A stretch of DNA of 48,041 bases, taken from positions 1 to 48,041 of the forward strand of contig JACGCK010000298.1 of NCBI GenBank assembly GCA_014925825.1. The letters run 5' to 3'. The position numbers were made by a program, and so were the translations under genes. Position 1 is the first letter of the stretch, and every line of letters starts with the position of its first letter. A model generated the notes under the pieces. It saw only the letters and a list, made by a program, of their open reading frames with translations. It was not told the origin of the DNA and ran no database searches. Below, piece by piece: positions 1 to 12,288 of the stretch. Origin of the DNA: Pholiota molesta. Taxonomy: Eukaryota > Basidiomycota > Agaricomycetes > Agaricales > Strophariaceae.

Positions 1-2002
1 CATTCACGAGTATGAGTCAAAATCAACTACGGTTGAACCAATTGGACGAGAAGATGTTTCCTGTCCCCAAATATACCCTAGTCCCGAAAAAAGACATTTC
101 CAGTATGTCTTGTATCCGAATTTCCCCTGCTCATTTACTGACTGATTCCTTCCCATAGCAATTCCCCGCCTCCCATCAAACATCCGCCTCATGTCCCATA
201 ATGACCAAAATGTGATGCGCCCTTTCGCGCCGCCGTCTGTAGATCCTGCCGCCATCGCACTGGACAAGTTCCACCCTTTAGTGAATGGCAAACAACAATT
301 AGAACTCTCATCCAACTTGCAACGGTCTATCAAGGCGGCACAGGAGAATATTGCGGAGGTAGAAGCCAGTGGCGAGCTTCCACCCATAGAAGGCAGCAAC
401 GTGGGTATTGTGGCGCTGGGTACGGGGGGGAGCTTGCCAACCAAATACAGAAATGGTACGCATGCTTTTTCTGCACTCCGCCCCATCACACAGCTAACAT
501 CTTGCTCATCAGTGCTGTCGACACTCGTCAGGATTCCAGGATGGGGAAACATCTTACTAGACGCAGGCGAAGGTACTTGGGGTCAACTCGTGCGGACGTT
601 TGGCTTGCAAGACGAAGGATACAACGTCTGGCAAGCATTGCGCGATATCAAGTGTATCTTCATCAGCCACGTCCATGCAGACCATCATATTGGGCTGGCG
701 CATATACTCGCGAAGCGAAGTCAGGTAAGCTCTTCATTTGCTGGAGGCATCACCAAGCATACTTAAAGGAACTTACTCATGTTATCTTAGCTCGACCCCC
801 TCCGACGGAACCGCTGTACGTCGTCTCTATCCGAAGCGTACATCTCTATCTCCGCGAGCTCCAAGATGTGCAGGATATTGGCATCGATGACCCGTCTGGG
901 AACGGCGTCGTACATGTCCTCAGCGAATCGCTTCATTTCCGCCAACTGGGTGAGTACGTAACGACTGGGATGTGGCAAATTGGTGGTGACGAGGACTGGC
1001 TGGAGTACAACAAGTAAGTGGCAATTTGAATGCGAGGCGCGTGAGAGAGCTTCCTTTGATGTTCACTCCCTACTCTTTTTCTATCTTACAGATCAGTAGA
1101 AAGCGCTCGTAAGATGTGTGAGGCACTTGGGCTGGAATACTTCAAGACGGCCGACGTCGAGCATCGCTGTAGGGCGTTTGGGGCATCGTTCAAGCATAAA
1201 GACGGTTGGAGTATAACGTTCGTACCACAGGGCCTTGTCTCTTCCCATGGAAAACCAAGCTCATAAGAATTTATTTCGAATAGATTCTCGGGCGATACAT
1301 CACCGTCAGCAAGCCTCCGTGAACTTGGGATGAATTCAACAGTGCTGATCCACGAAGCGACTATGGACGACGAAGAGATCGTCATGGCTCGGCGGAAAGC
1401 ACACAGTACGATGGGTCAGGCTATAGCTGAGGGAGAGAGGTGAGCTACAGCTGCACACAATATTTTTTGACAAACAGCCAGGTTGATATTGTCATTTCAG
1501 AATGAATGCCAAAAACGTGCTACTGACGCATTTCTCTGCACGGTATCCTAAAATTCCTCCATACATCTTAAGGGACCCAAGTCTCCAACGCGTGACGCCA
1601 GCCACGTACCAGAAGGATCGCGCCATCGTCCCTGCATTCGATTACCTCAACCTGACGATTGGCGATATGTGGAAAATGCAATTTTATCTGCGGCCGCTGA
1701 TCCAAGCCATTCGAGAGGGTGGAGAAATGGACGACGATGACGAGGCTCGCAGTGGCCGCAGTCTGTCTCCTGCAAGGAACCCGCCGCCAACGAAGAACAA
1801 GCGGTCAGCTGGATTCGTGGAGCGGCCTCCGCGTCGAGAATCTAGAAATCCTAAGAAAGATACAGTACATGAAAGTAGAGACAGTGACAGAGGCAGCAGC
1901 GTAGGCCGAGGGCATCCGGTGAGGACGCTACCAACCAGTCCGAATCATGGGTCGCAGGATTCGACTCAGGAGATTAAAGCTACCAGCAAGGCCGATTCTT
2001 AA
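1..2002 (+). CDS. TRZ1: Long-form tRNase Z (ribonuclease Z), C-terminal half, 5' partial
   Basis: Endonuclease that removes 3' trailers from tRNA precursors; the long form acts in nucleus and mitochondria. The window holds the catalytic half. Visible motifs are the GTGGSLPTKYRN substrate-positioning loop, the metal-binding HVHADHH motif, SGDT, the KAHST loop and THFSARY. Exons by phase: 1-102, 159-455, 513-724, 791-1013, 1092-1217, 1284-1439 and 1501-2002. The fifth intron uses the donor GTTCGT at 1218, which keeps the frame. The frame breaks once, in the C5 run at about 795-799. One more C there gives the expected family sequence and closes all phases to the stop, so an assembly error is likelier than a mutation. 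The C-terminal ~100 residues are basic, Ser/Arg-rich and low-complexity. The N-terminal half lies upstream of the window. Confidence 0.93.
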
Positions 2003-2199
2003 CTATATATTATTATTTGCTTTAATCTAGTAATGATTTAATGTTGCTGCGTGTATTATACAGTTATTCCGAATACTTATAGCGAACGCCACTGTTATGG
2101 GGAAGAATGTTCAGATTTCTATCCTGAAGGCATCTGACAAAATTGTCTTTCAAATCAAACGGCTATCATTGACAGTAGCAATTTTACAGACTGAAGACC

Positions 2200-3019
2200 T
2201 TAAGCAAATTCTCCGTCAATTTCTACAGAAAATTCGAACGAGAGATTTTTGTTCGATGACAACTTGGGAAATTGTGTCTCAGGCAACTCGTTCAATTCAA
2301 CCTCCAATGCGCGTTCGAGTGTGAAGAAGCTCCACACTGTAATTTCCAGTGACACTCGCTGCAGCTTCGGCCACCCAGAATGTGACAATGCTTCGTCAAG
2401 CAGACCCCACTCGTCCAACGGGGCCTTTATTCCTCGCTGAAATTTGACGAAGCCGTATTGACGAATCGGGTGGATTTGAGACTGAGATGACATTGGCTTC
2501 GAACACCTTGATGTTACTGGATTCGAAGTGCTCTAGATTGATGCAGGGCGCTAAGTCCGAGACAAGAAAGTCTTTGACTTGATATAGCCTAAAGTGGAGG
2601 AGTGTAGGGAGATGTAAGAGATGAAGCAATGCTGGGCGGAGCGGGTTGTTCATCCATGATAGTTTGAATCCAGGAGAAAGCTTAATGCATAGAGACTTCA
2701 ATCGAGTGATTTTTCTGAAGGTTTGCAAAAGAGAAACATCGTTAACGTCATCGGGATGGATAGCGTACGTCAGATTGCGAATGTAACCACCAATCTCTGG
2801 GGTAGTGTCAAGGAGTTTTTGAAGCATAGGGGTGATAGCGTTGTTCACCCACGGGTACTGCTTGTCGTTCAGATAAATGGAAGCAAAGATATGCTTTCTA
2901 CAGAGACGATGAAACTCATGGCAGACAAGAGCGCATGCCTTGGCCGAAACAAGACGCGGATCGTCATCGGCAAGGGTGCTGATGATCTTTTCAGTGATTT
3001 CGAGTGGAAGAGTGGACAT
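2200..3019 (-). pseudogene. F-box-like protein copy 1, internally deleted
   Basis: Read on the minus strand from 3019, the start (MSTLPLEITEKII...) followed by the ALVCHEFHRLCRKHIFASI segment matches the N-terminal F-box-like region of the intact paralogue at 3527-4843. After SSIRLRQ near 2480 the frame changes and the match jumps to the paralogue's C-terminal part (DEWGLLDEALSHSGWPKLQ...), ending at 2200. About 130 residues present in the paralogue are missing and the two parts are out of frame. This is an internal deletion, not an intron, because the missing part includes exon sequence and no splice pair restores phase. The family is a lineage-expanded F-box/leucine-rich type with unknown substrates; F-box proteins usually act as SCF ubiquitin-ligase adaptors. 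Probably non-functional, though a truncated product could be made. Confidence 0.7.
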
Positions 3020-3526
3020 TCTTCAACTCCCTGTGGCATAAAAATTATAAGAAGTCGCAATCAGCTGGAGGTCTGTGCGAGCGATATATTGTGTATGGTG
3101 GAGTTTGGGTCATGTTCAGAATCAGCAAGCCAAGCGAGGATCCAATGTTCAATCGGCGCTTGAAGATTACTTACTGTAAATAAATCAGCAATTCAAGTCA
3201 TGGATTATTGAAATTCCAGCCAGAAGAAGATTCTTATAAAAGGAAGCACTCGAATGGACTGCCCTCGTAGGGCCACTGCCCCAAACCCTGAGCGTGGATT
3301 CTAGATTGCTCCAAACGCCGTGGAATGGCTCTTCAACAAACTAAATATTTTTGTCCAAATGGACTCGTTACGGAACTTCCAAACGAGCCACTCTACCTGT
3401 ACAAAAAGCTTCAAGTTCAACTCTACATATACAGTATACATTGTAACCCAACACTAATAACAATTACCAGTCAAATGTGCGTTTTTACTCGACAGTATAA
3501 GTAACTAGACAGGACCGTGGTAGGTC
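3020..3526. other. Intergenic gap between two F-box-like copies
   Basis: About 500 bases without a supported gene. It holds the 5' flank of copy 1 and the 3' flank of copy 2. A TATA-like TTATAAAA lies on the plus strand near 3234, but no coding region follows it. Confidence 0.5.
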
Positions 3527-4843
3527 TTAATCTACGAGTATGTCAAGGGCAAATTCGAACGTAACATTCTTGCTCGATGACAACCTGGGGAATTGGGTTT
3601 GAGGTAATTTCTTCAATATGCGTCCCAACTCATCGTCACCTCTGAATCTGGGGTCGGTGAAAATTAAGATCGTCAAAGAAACTTTACGCAGCTTCGCCCA
3701 ACCAGATTGTGCCAAAGCTGCGTCAAGTCGGCCCCATACGTCTACTTGCTTGCAATCCGCTTCCATTTCAGTGCTGACTTCAATATTGAGATCCTCGATG
3801 ATGTTGTTGTTCTTCATCGCCTCAAGCTCAAAAGAAAAGCCCGCTACAAAATCGTCACATCCAGCTTGACTGTAAATAGAAGTGGCCACGTGAAGGTGTT
3901 TGAGTGTTTCCATTGAGGGGCACAATATAACTGAAAGACCAATCCGAGTGAAGCTCATCTTGCTATTATGCCAAACTATGAAGAAATAGGACATGAGAAA
4001 CCAGATATACATATCACAACACATGAAAGAACTTTACTCACGCTCACTGTCCAAAACAAAGCTAGTAAGATTGTTGCAGCGACTGAACAGAGTATGCGAT
4101 GCTTGAACATCATCAAGGTCCTCGATACATATCGACGCATAATTGAGGCAAGTGAAATCGAAGAACGGTTTTTGGTCCGCGCGTTGCATTGCGCACATCT
4201 TTGAGATTATGCTGGCATGTTTAGTATCGACAGAAATATGGGAAAGTCGTATTGACGAATTCGACAAATCCGAAACTAAGGCATCGCTGGAGTCAGGTGC
4301 CGTCAGTCCATCAAATTCAATCCTCCGTAGATTGGTGCAGGGTACCAAGTCTTCAACCATAAACTTTTCGATATTATATAACGACAAGTCAGAGAGTGTT
4401 GCAAGGTGCATGAGGTGAAGCATTGCTGGCCGGAGGGGGTTATCATTCCAATGAACATACTCCAGGCCATGTTGTATGGTGAGAGTTTTTAGGCAAGTGA
4501 TTTTCTTGAAGGTTCGTAGGACAAGCGCAGGATCCTTGAAGTCGTCCTTCGAGGGGGTGTAGTGCAGCCATCTGATGCAAGGCGCAATCTCTGGCGTGGT
4601 CAAGAGCAGCAGCTGAAGCTTGTGGGTAGTGAGAACTGTTGTTTCCCTTGGTTTAGCAGCAGCAGATGGATCAATGTGATGAATGCCGTTCACAAAAAGA
4701 CAAGCCCAGATATGCTTTCTGCAAAGATGAAGAAAAACATGGCTGACAAGAGCGCATGTCTTAATCGAAGGAAGACTGAAATCGTCCTGGGAAAGGATAT
4801 CGATGATCGTTTCTGTGATTTCGAGTGGCAGAATTGTTGGCAT
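3527..4843 (-). CDS. F-box-like protein copy 2, intact
   Basis: Two exons, 4843-4042 and 3975-3527, joined by an intron with GTGAGT donor and ATAG acceptor, give 416 residues. The first ~50 residues contain the degenerate F-box-like stretch (LPLEITETIIDILSQDD, then ALVSHVFLHLCRKHIWACL). The rest is irregular leucine-rich sequence with motifs shared by the other copies (FKKIT-LK-LTI, NPLRPAMLHLMHL, QTQFPRLSSSKN). This is the only copy of the family in the window with an uninterrupted frame. F-box-like proteins are generally thought to recruit substrates to SCF ubiquitin ligases through Skp1; the partner here cannot be inferred. The assignment rests on pattern recognition, since the F-box itself is weak. 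Confidence 0.8.
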
Positions 4844-5236
4844 GCTTCATGAAGTTCAACCTGATACAGCGGCACAGAAATGATTAGTACAAAGGTTCGA
4901 TTCAAATAAATGAGCTTTCCGATGTTTATCTGGAGACCTGAACGAGTAAGCCACATACCTTCTTGGTATTGTTTCAAGTTTTCCAAGGCGAACGCCTCGA
5001 AACTGAGCAGAAGATTCAAAGAAGATTCACCGTAGAGTTTCGTTCTCTTGATGGTGCATGAATGTTTTTAGTTCAAGTTGAAGCGCTACAGGCCAATGTG
5101 TCACGTGCCGAATATCTGCTTCAGGAAATTCGGCGAACGACTTGTTAGCCGTTTCACTCTCTTCCTCCGACCCCTCACGCTCTCCGGTGCCTTTTCCATC
5201 TACGAGCGGGGCCTTCGCGCCATCGATATCCTAATA

Positions 5237-7350
5237 ATGCACAATCTCCTGCGAACTGTGCTCGGGCTATGTTTCCTTCTCCAGGTCCTCGCTCATGGCC
5301 ACCATGATGAACTCACAGAAGAGGAGGCCTCCGCGCCGATCGATAACATTCTATGGATTCATATGTTGCTGCAAGGCTTGGTGTGGGGCGTGATGTTTCC
5401 TATTGGGATGGTTCTTGGGCTTTCGAGGAGTAGATGGCATGTGCCATTGCAGGTGAATCCAACGAACCCTATCACTTTCTTGTTACCAAATCTAACCTTT
5501 TCCATAGGCAACCGGTTATGCATTGACGGCAGGTGGCTACATTCTCGGTCACTCACACAAAGGACGCGCATTTCTCGCTGGTGCTCATGGAACATTTGCG
5601 AAAGTGCTATTCATTCCTATCCTTGCTCAACTCGTCCTTGGCATCTATCTCAAGCTCCATATTCACGAAAAATCGATTCGCCCTTGGATCGTTCCTCTCC
5701 ATGGAATCATTGGAAAAGCATATCCAATATTTGGATGGGTGCAAATGCTCTTTGGAATCATTGCATTCCGAGGGTATTGTCGCGGAGGAGCTCTGGGCAA
5801 GCTTTCGTCTATTCAAGAAAGGCAGAAATGCTCATACCGAAGTTCATTCCAGGACAATGTCTCGCACATTATATTATGGGTAGCGGGTTTGTTGCGTATG
5901 CTGTCATGATGACGATTATTTTGCTGGTGGGAGAGCAATGGATACGAAGAAGCGGTCGGAGTCCTGAATTTTTCGATTCGGCTGTTATTACTGCTTGGGT
6001 ACGTCCTTGCTCATGCCGTTTCCTCTATAGTTAGTGCCCGTTGACTGATACGCTCGTACAGGGAATCGGTGAGTTTCGGATCACTTGACCTTATCCCTGT
6101 TTCTTACACTTCAAACCACTAGTCAACACTTTCACAGAACATCATGGAGGTGCTTGGTCTGTAAAGGATATGCAACACACGTGAGCACCTCTGTTTATAA
6201 CTCTCTAGAGTAGGGAAGTCAACTTCTCCTTTCCAGCATTCTAGGCGTTCTTTGTATGTCACTTTTTGTTTAACTTGCCAAATTGCTGACACCAATTACA
6301 GGGTGGACGGGAGGAATCTTGGGGATCTATCTCTCACGAAATAATCAAGTAAGATACATTCTTCTAACATATGGAGTATTCAAAGTTAACGAAACGCGCT
6401 ACTCATTAGCGCAATGTTATACCTGGAATAATGTATGCAAATATCCTCCATCACTGGACCTGTTCCGATAACTTTTTTTTCGCAGTATCTTCCTCACAGG
6501 CTGGGGGATGTCTCAACACGCCCAAGCTCTTATGATTTCCACCAGAGTACTTCTTAATTCTCAATGCTTCTTCGGAAATTCATTGTCTGACCAATTACTG
6601 CTTAGGTCCATGCAATGTTTGGTTATACGCTTATGCTGGCCGGCATCTCTCGCATTATCGAAGTCTGTTTCTTCGTGCCCTCATATGCATCGGATGGCTC
6701 CGACGACGACAATCATAGCGAACACACATTGGCTGATGGTACCAACTCCCGACCGCAATTGTCCCCAAAGGCAGCAGCTTCGAGGTCTTTCCGCTATCTT
6801 ACACCTTTCGTGAGTTGATGTTTATATAAATGTAATTATTGCTGACTGTGTGTTTTAGTTACTGGTTGCTTCTGGGTAGGTTTCGGGGACATTCTCTGTA
6901 CCAATATTTAACCCTCCTTCATATAGTTTGCTCTTCATGTCAGCAACTGACGAAGAACTCAAGTTCGTCCACGACAACGAGATGGACCACGTCACCTATA
7001 TCCTCATCGTGTTTAGGCAAGCTCTCCGTCTCAATCTCCCTTATGTAATCCTCTCTTACTCTCACCCCAACCACAATTTCGTATACAGTTTGTCATTCCT
7101 CCTATACACGCATATCGTCTTCCTCATCAACCTTTACTCTACTTCGGGACGTAATGCACCAAATACATCCGGGAATATGCACCCCATCGATGATGGTAAC
7201 ATCGAACTGGTTTCGCCCGGTGTGCCAGGCGCGAAGTGGCCTTACGCGCGCGTGCCACTACGCCAGGGCAGCGGGGGCCTGCACGTGCTGGGCGACGACG
7301 AAGAGGAAGAGGAGGATATGATGGCGCCCCATATTGTTAATCGAAGATGA
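5237..7350 (+). CDS. YTP1-like multi-pass membrane protein (DUF2427 plus Ytp1 C-terminal domain)
   Basis: Function in fungi is poorly known; the family is membrane-embedded. The start at 5237 gives a hydrophobic signal peptide ending near AHGHHDE; an upstream in-frame Met at 5078 would bury it. Phase-consistent exons: 5237-5452, 5508-5796, 5853-5998, 6062-6068, 6123-6180, 6237-6253, 6302-6348, 6410-6432, 6486-6546, 6606-6809, 6859-6875, 6927-7016 and 7089-7350, 478 residues. Family motifs include [37 protein letters not shown] and GWGMSQHAQ. The 7-nt exon at 6062-6068 and two 17-nt exons are needed for continuity. Introns 5797-5852 and 7017-7088 begin with GC rather than GT. The C-terminus is acidic and cytosol-like. 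Confidence 0.9.
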
Positions 7351-8437
7351 AACTTATAGTGTATGAGCGGCGTATTGTATAGACTGGTGTATGTAGGTTT
7401 GGTGTAGGTATTAATGTATTCGTCGACAGTGTTGTTGTATCATACTTACATACCGCTGCGGTTGGGGTTCAAGCGCTCAGCGCTCAGCTTCGATAGCCGC
7501 ATAACGACAGAACGTGGTAATTGTTCGCGAGGCGCTACCTTCGAAATTGGCTGTTTTCAAACAATTCAACCCCAAGTGCACGATGAAAAGAGTGTTACGT
7601 GCCGGGAGCCGGCCCTACATCCGTATTTGTATTGTTACAAGTCACTTGCAACTTTGTGATGTCTTTCTACATCTGGACCTGATCTGGACGCAGGTTGCCT
7701 CGGTGTTCAAACGTTCAAGTGAATCCAAGTAAAGCATCCTTGTTCCCATGTCCACCAGGGAGGCAGAACGAAACTCGTCTGCGCAACAGACACTCGATAG
7801 TGAGTTTTGATCTGCTCTTACTGAGCCTGCGGCAGACTTAAGTCAAGTCATATGTGCTTAGTCCTCTACGATATCTCGCAGCTATTAAACACCCAATTAG
7901 ATAAAGCCACCCTCGCAACATGCATCGGGATGGTTGAGAATGGGGTCAACCCAGAGGCGCTCGCTGTCCGTGCAAGTGCCACCTAAAATCTATGCCCGTG
8001 CTGATTTATTTTGCAGGCTGTAATCCAGGAACTACGACGAGAGGGAGCAGCGACCCAACCGCCGGTTAACCACACTCAAATGCGATAATAACAATATTCA
8101 TAAAGGGTGTTATGAGGATAGTTTCCTGGTAATTGCCCTCGGATCATTCATGGCACAACTACCTTACACCGCCTCACGAGACCTCGAAGTAGGCTGGGTC
8201 AAACAATAAGTTGAATAACTGATGATCAGAGAGTAGTATGATAACAAGTAATGAGATACTGTATTTATAAAAGTGTTGAGTGTAATCTTGAGCTGCTTGA
8301 GTAATAAAGGCGCTGTGGGAGGTGCCGACAGCGGAGTTGTTGGGCGACCTGCCAAATTTATCGGGCACGTCGTGCTCAACGCTGGCCACCACCATCATAC
8401 ATCGTCCAGGCACTCTGCGCTCGCCTCGTCTGTTTGC
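7351..8437. other. Intergenic region with promoter of the Zds-type gene
   Basis: No supported gene in about 1.1 kb. Short reading frames here lack splice logic or recognisable motifs. The only signal is a TATA-like TTTATAAAAG at 8263-8272, about 165 bases before the chosen start of the next gene. Confidence 0.5.
8263..8272 (+). promoter_or_regulatory. TATA-like element upstream of the Zds-type gene
   Basis: TTTATAAAAG on the plus strand. It sits immediately before a possible Met at 8273 but about 165 bases before the Met at 8438. This favours 8438 as the translation start. Based on sequence only. Confidence 0.45.
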
Positions 8438-11402
8438 ATGGCTGCAAGACCTCTCCAACCATCAGAGTATGAGATTCAACGGGAAGTAGAGGTCCTGCGC
8501 GATCTCAGACGCCGTTCGACCACCCCAGGGGCCCTCACCATTGACCCCGACCTCCCCAACCAGTCGCCGCCTGCATCGCCCACAGCACACTGGCCAGGCA
8601 AGCCTCTCTCTACCTCCCCAATCTCAGCAACCGACAGCAGCAGCAGCAGCAGCTTCGCCCAGGGCAGCTCCAGCCTCGAGCACAGCACTTCGAGTTCGTC
8701 CTCGAGCAGCAGCCGTGCACCCGCCACCGACGGGCCCAACAACCCCGCCGATGATCCCCTCCACCTCTTCTGGGTCCCTGCGAGTCTCCACCCCGAGATT
8801 GCGCCCGCAGAATTCCGCGCTTTTCTCAAGGAGCATGCTCGATCACCCGTCGATGCCTCAGACCCGGCTTCGGTGTCCTCATCCACCTTGCTGTCCGCGT
8901 CCCCCAGCCTCTCCCGCAAAAAGTCTATGCTGAGTCGCCAATATCGGCCAAAGGAGAACGATGGCGTTGAGAATGAGAATATCGTCCCGTTAAAAAGGAA
9001 TCGCAGCCTCTTGTACCCGACCAATCCAGGGCCCCAGCTCACCATCAGCGATCTGCAAATGCTCGAAGAGTTGGCGGAGGAGGCATCCACGAGCGATGAC
9101 CCATCCAAGCTCAGGAATGTCCTGCGACGGAGTCTTTCTCTCAACGTTTCTCCTTCTGGTTTGTAAACATTCTTATCCTTGTCGCCCAAATCTAATAGCC
9201 AGCCTGCCTAGCCGTGGAGATGATGGATGAAATGCCAGAAATGGGCGACGAAGCTGACGCCCCCATCATTGTGCCACCTCCAGGCCAGATTCTGCGACGA
9301 GCTGCCCGCACAAAGATTCGAAAATCGGGCTTACCAGGCGACGGCGGTGGCCATCGCTTTGCGGCTTCTAGAAGGGGTGGTCAAGCAAAGCCTTCTCAGG
9401 CACCCACAGCTGAACAACGAACATCGAGCGAAATATCTTCAAGCGACCATGGCGATGCCGATTCCTCTATCGTCCGGCGACCCACGATCTCCGATGACGG
9501 CTCGCAGGGCATGCATAGACCGAGCTCATCATACAGCGAGGAGAACTCTATATATGACGCATATGCGAGAGACGATGATGAAGATACCACGCCCCTAGTG
9601 GTGACACCTGCCACCCCACAGGAACCTCTACCACTAGAAGAGCCACCTGTTCCCCAACCGCCACCACCTATACCACCTGTCCTCCACCAGCCGCAACCGC
9701 AGCGACTGAATGTCCCTCCATCTCAAGACCAAATTCCGCCTTCTCGAACTCCCTCGCCCTCAGAACCTGTCGCCGAACGACCAACAATAACACCCCTGCA
9801 GGCCACACCTTCAGTTCCACCACTACAACCACCACCACAATCGCGCCAATCCGTAGCCCCCACCCCCGCGCCTGCCGTTTCCACAGGCGCTCCAAATCGG
9901 AAGGAAAAGGAGAAAAAGAGTCTCTTCAAATGGGGCGACAAGGGCGGGAAAAAAGGTTCGAAAGAAAAGGATCGCGAGAGCCATGAGCGCGCTGAAAAGG
10001 AAAAGGAGTCTGGTTTCTTTGGATCGCTTTTTGGGGGCAAGAAGAAGCAAGACTCGGATTATCAGTCCTCGATGACTGGCGGCACGTCGGGGCGCGAGGC
10101 AGCGCAGGCTCTTCTTGGAGCATCCAAGTCATCCAAGTCGTACGTGCCGCCGACATCGCCTGGGCTTGCACCGGGTATTGGCGGCAACCCATATGCTCGA
10201 TACCCGATTCATGTGGAGCGCGCTATATACAGGCTGAGCCATATTAAACTCGCCAACCCCCGCCGCCCGCTATATGAGCAAGTGCTGATAAGTAACCTTA
10301 TGTTCTGGTACCTCGGGGTCATCAACAAGGCCCAAAATCCTACACCAGCAAGTCCTACGCAACCAACAGCTCCTAACGGACAGCAGCAACCAAATTCTGG
10401 AGCAGCGGGAGGAGGTGGAGCTACGGAGCAAAGTCGGAGTGAACAGGAGGAACGGGAAGAGAGGGAGCGTGAGCAACGGGAGAAGGAGGCGAGGGAAAAG
10501 GCGGAGAAGGAGCGTCTAGAGCGTGAGCAGCGCGAGCGCGAGATGGAGCAGAAGAAGAAGGAGAGCGGTCGACGCGGGTCACTCACCAAGGCACCCCCGG
10601 CAGGTGGTGCGCCAGGCGGGCGCCGTGCAGCGGAAATGCCCATCAAGGGCCCGCAATACGAGATGCAGCATCGCGTGATGGAGCAAGAGTATGGTCAAGT
10701 TGGGGGATGTATAACGGCGGCGGCCCACCCCGTAGCCCTACATCAGCCACGACGAATGGCGGTCCTCCGCAGGGTTATCAGCGCCCGCCACAGCCAGGTC
10801 CATACAATGGCGCTGGTGGAGGTCCGCCACGAGGCCAGCCGGAGCAGCAATACTACTACCAGTCCGCTGTCGACCCACACCCGCAGGGCCATATGGGCTT
10901 GCCGCCGGGCGCGATGCCTCCCGTAGAGCCGACAGGTTCGTGGAATGGCCAGCCGCCACAATTACAGCAGCAACAGCGCACTTCCCCACCGCCTGCACAG
11001 CAGCGGCGCCTCTCACCCAATCAAGGCGGGCAACGGCGCTCGCAGTCTCCACCGGCGCACCATAATCCACATCACAACCCACTCGGCGCGCAGAAGCAAG
11101 GTTTGGCGCAACAGCTGCATAAGCTAAACACGTCACAGGAGAGCCTTACTTTGGGGCCGGATGGCACACGGCGTGCGCCAGCGAGGTCGTTATCGGCGAC
11201 CGCTTACAGCTCCCCGGCGGTAGGACTGCCCGCAGTGAAAGGGGGCGCACCACTGAGGAAAGGAAATAGTGCGCATGCGGCCTCGGCGGCCCCGTATGAC
11301 AGGGCGCGGGAGAGAAAGCCAAGTACAAGCGAGAGACGGTCGCCGGGGGGCGAAGAAGAGGATGTGCCGCTGGCGGTGTGGCAGCAGCAGCGACGGAAAT
11401 GA
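8438..11402 (+). CDS. Zds1/Zds2-type protein with Zds C-terminal domain
   Basis: Two exons, 8438-9158 and 9212-11402, joined in phase. The recognisable domain is at 10200-10330: VERAIYRLSHIKLANPRRP followed by LYEQVLISNLMFWYL, the Zds C-terminal motif. In yeast this motif binds PP2A-Cdc55 and links it to mitotic entry, polarity and mRNA export. The rest is disordered: Ser-rich tracts (8630-8720), Pro-rich stretches, a Lys/Glu-rich charged segment near 9900-10020, an Arg/Glu-rich coiled stretch at 10440-10560 and a Gln/Pro-rich tail. The frame breaks at the G5 run 10702-10706; one more G closes the frame to 970 residues. The tail after the break keeps the same composition, so the stop at 10926 is unlikely to be real. 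Yeast orthology (Zds1 or Zds2) cannot be separated. Confidence 0.85.
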
Positions 11403-12288
11403 GGTAAATGCTGAGCACGTTAGGGCGCATACTATGCTGTGCTGTGAACGACCTCGGTTTCTTTTCTTTCCCGTTCTCTCTGTTTTCTTTTCTTCACGCA
11501 TATACATATGTATCATCCCACCATATATGCATACCACACGCCACATTACTACGCACTTCCGTACCGTTCCTTCTGTGGTGTTCAGCAGACTTTTTCTGGT
11601 TCTTTTGTCTGGATTTTACTTCGTTCGGACGATTGCGTTAATCGCTACGCCGCAGGAACTGCCCTCTATCTCTATCCACGCCTTTCTCTATTACATTCTT
11701 TCTTTATGGAGTCTCTGCTCTGCTTCTGACCCTCTTATTTCGTGTCCATATCATCCTCACCACCCCAACATTATACTGTAGCTTTGCATTTTCCCAATCA
11801 TGTGGTTCCAGTCCTTCTCATCTAGTCATCGTTTGTTCCTCCTCTGTCTGATCTTCTTTCTCTGTTTTCCTCTCCGACTCAGTCGTCCATTTTCATCCTT
11901 ACTCATCCTCCCAGTCTAACTACGGTGGTGCCCGCAGCTCCAGTTCTATGCCTATCATATAATGGACGGACTTGAACTAGCCAAAGTCAGTTGATCAATA
12001 CTCAATATCCACACAATATCCACATGCGCTTCGTATTCATTCCCTCTATTTATTCAAATGACATAGATAAGAACCTATTTATGATCATGCCGCACACGAA
12101 TTCCGAAGTATAATCATAACTCCAATCCCTGGGTAGAAGATTGGTCTATTTGGAGGTTTTGACTTCTACTTGACTAAGTAGTAGCGTGACTTGAAGAGGT
12201 GACGGCCATTTCCCGACACTGTGACCACGGTTTTACTACGAGCCTTAGCGAGCCTTGCCCAAGGTCAACCTCAAAAACAGGCCATCCA
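11403..12288. other. Intergenic, pyrimidine-rich
   Basis: About 0.9 kb with no supported gene. It holds the 3' flank of the Zds-type gene. The stretch 11800-11920 is strongly CT-rich on the plus strand, as is common in fungal untranslated regions. A long plus-strand frame at 11269-11781 is a shadow running out of the coding region. Confidence 0.5.

Noticed and set aside
1217..1284. Apparent second frameshift in tRNase Z at the exon 5/6 junction
   Set aside because: Using the donor GTTCGT at 1218 instead of GTACCA at 1222 restores phase exactly and gives the expected WSITFSGDT sequence.
3229..3245. TATA-like TTATAAAA on the plus strand
   Set aside because: No coding region or transcript-like structure follows it before the minus-strand gene.
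4890..4905. GGTTCGATTC resembling a tRNA B box
   Set aside because: No matching A box, acceptor stem or cloverleaf could be drawn around it.
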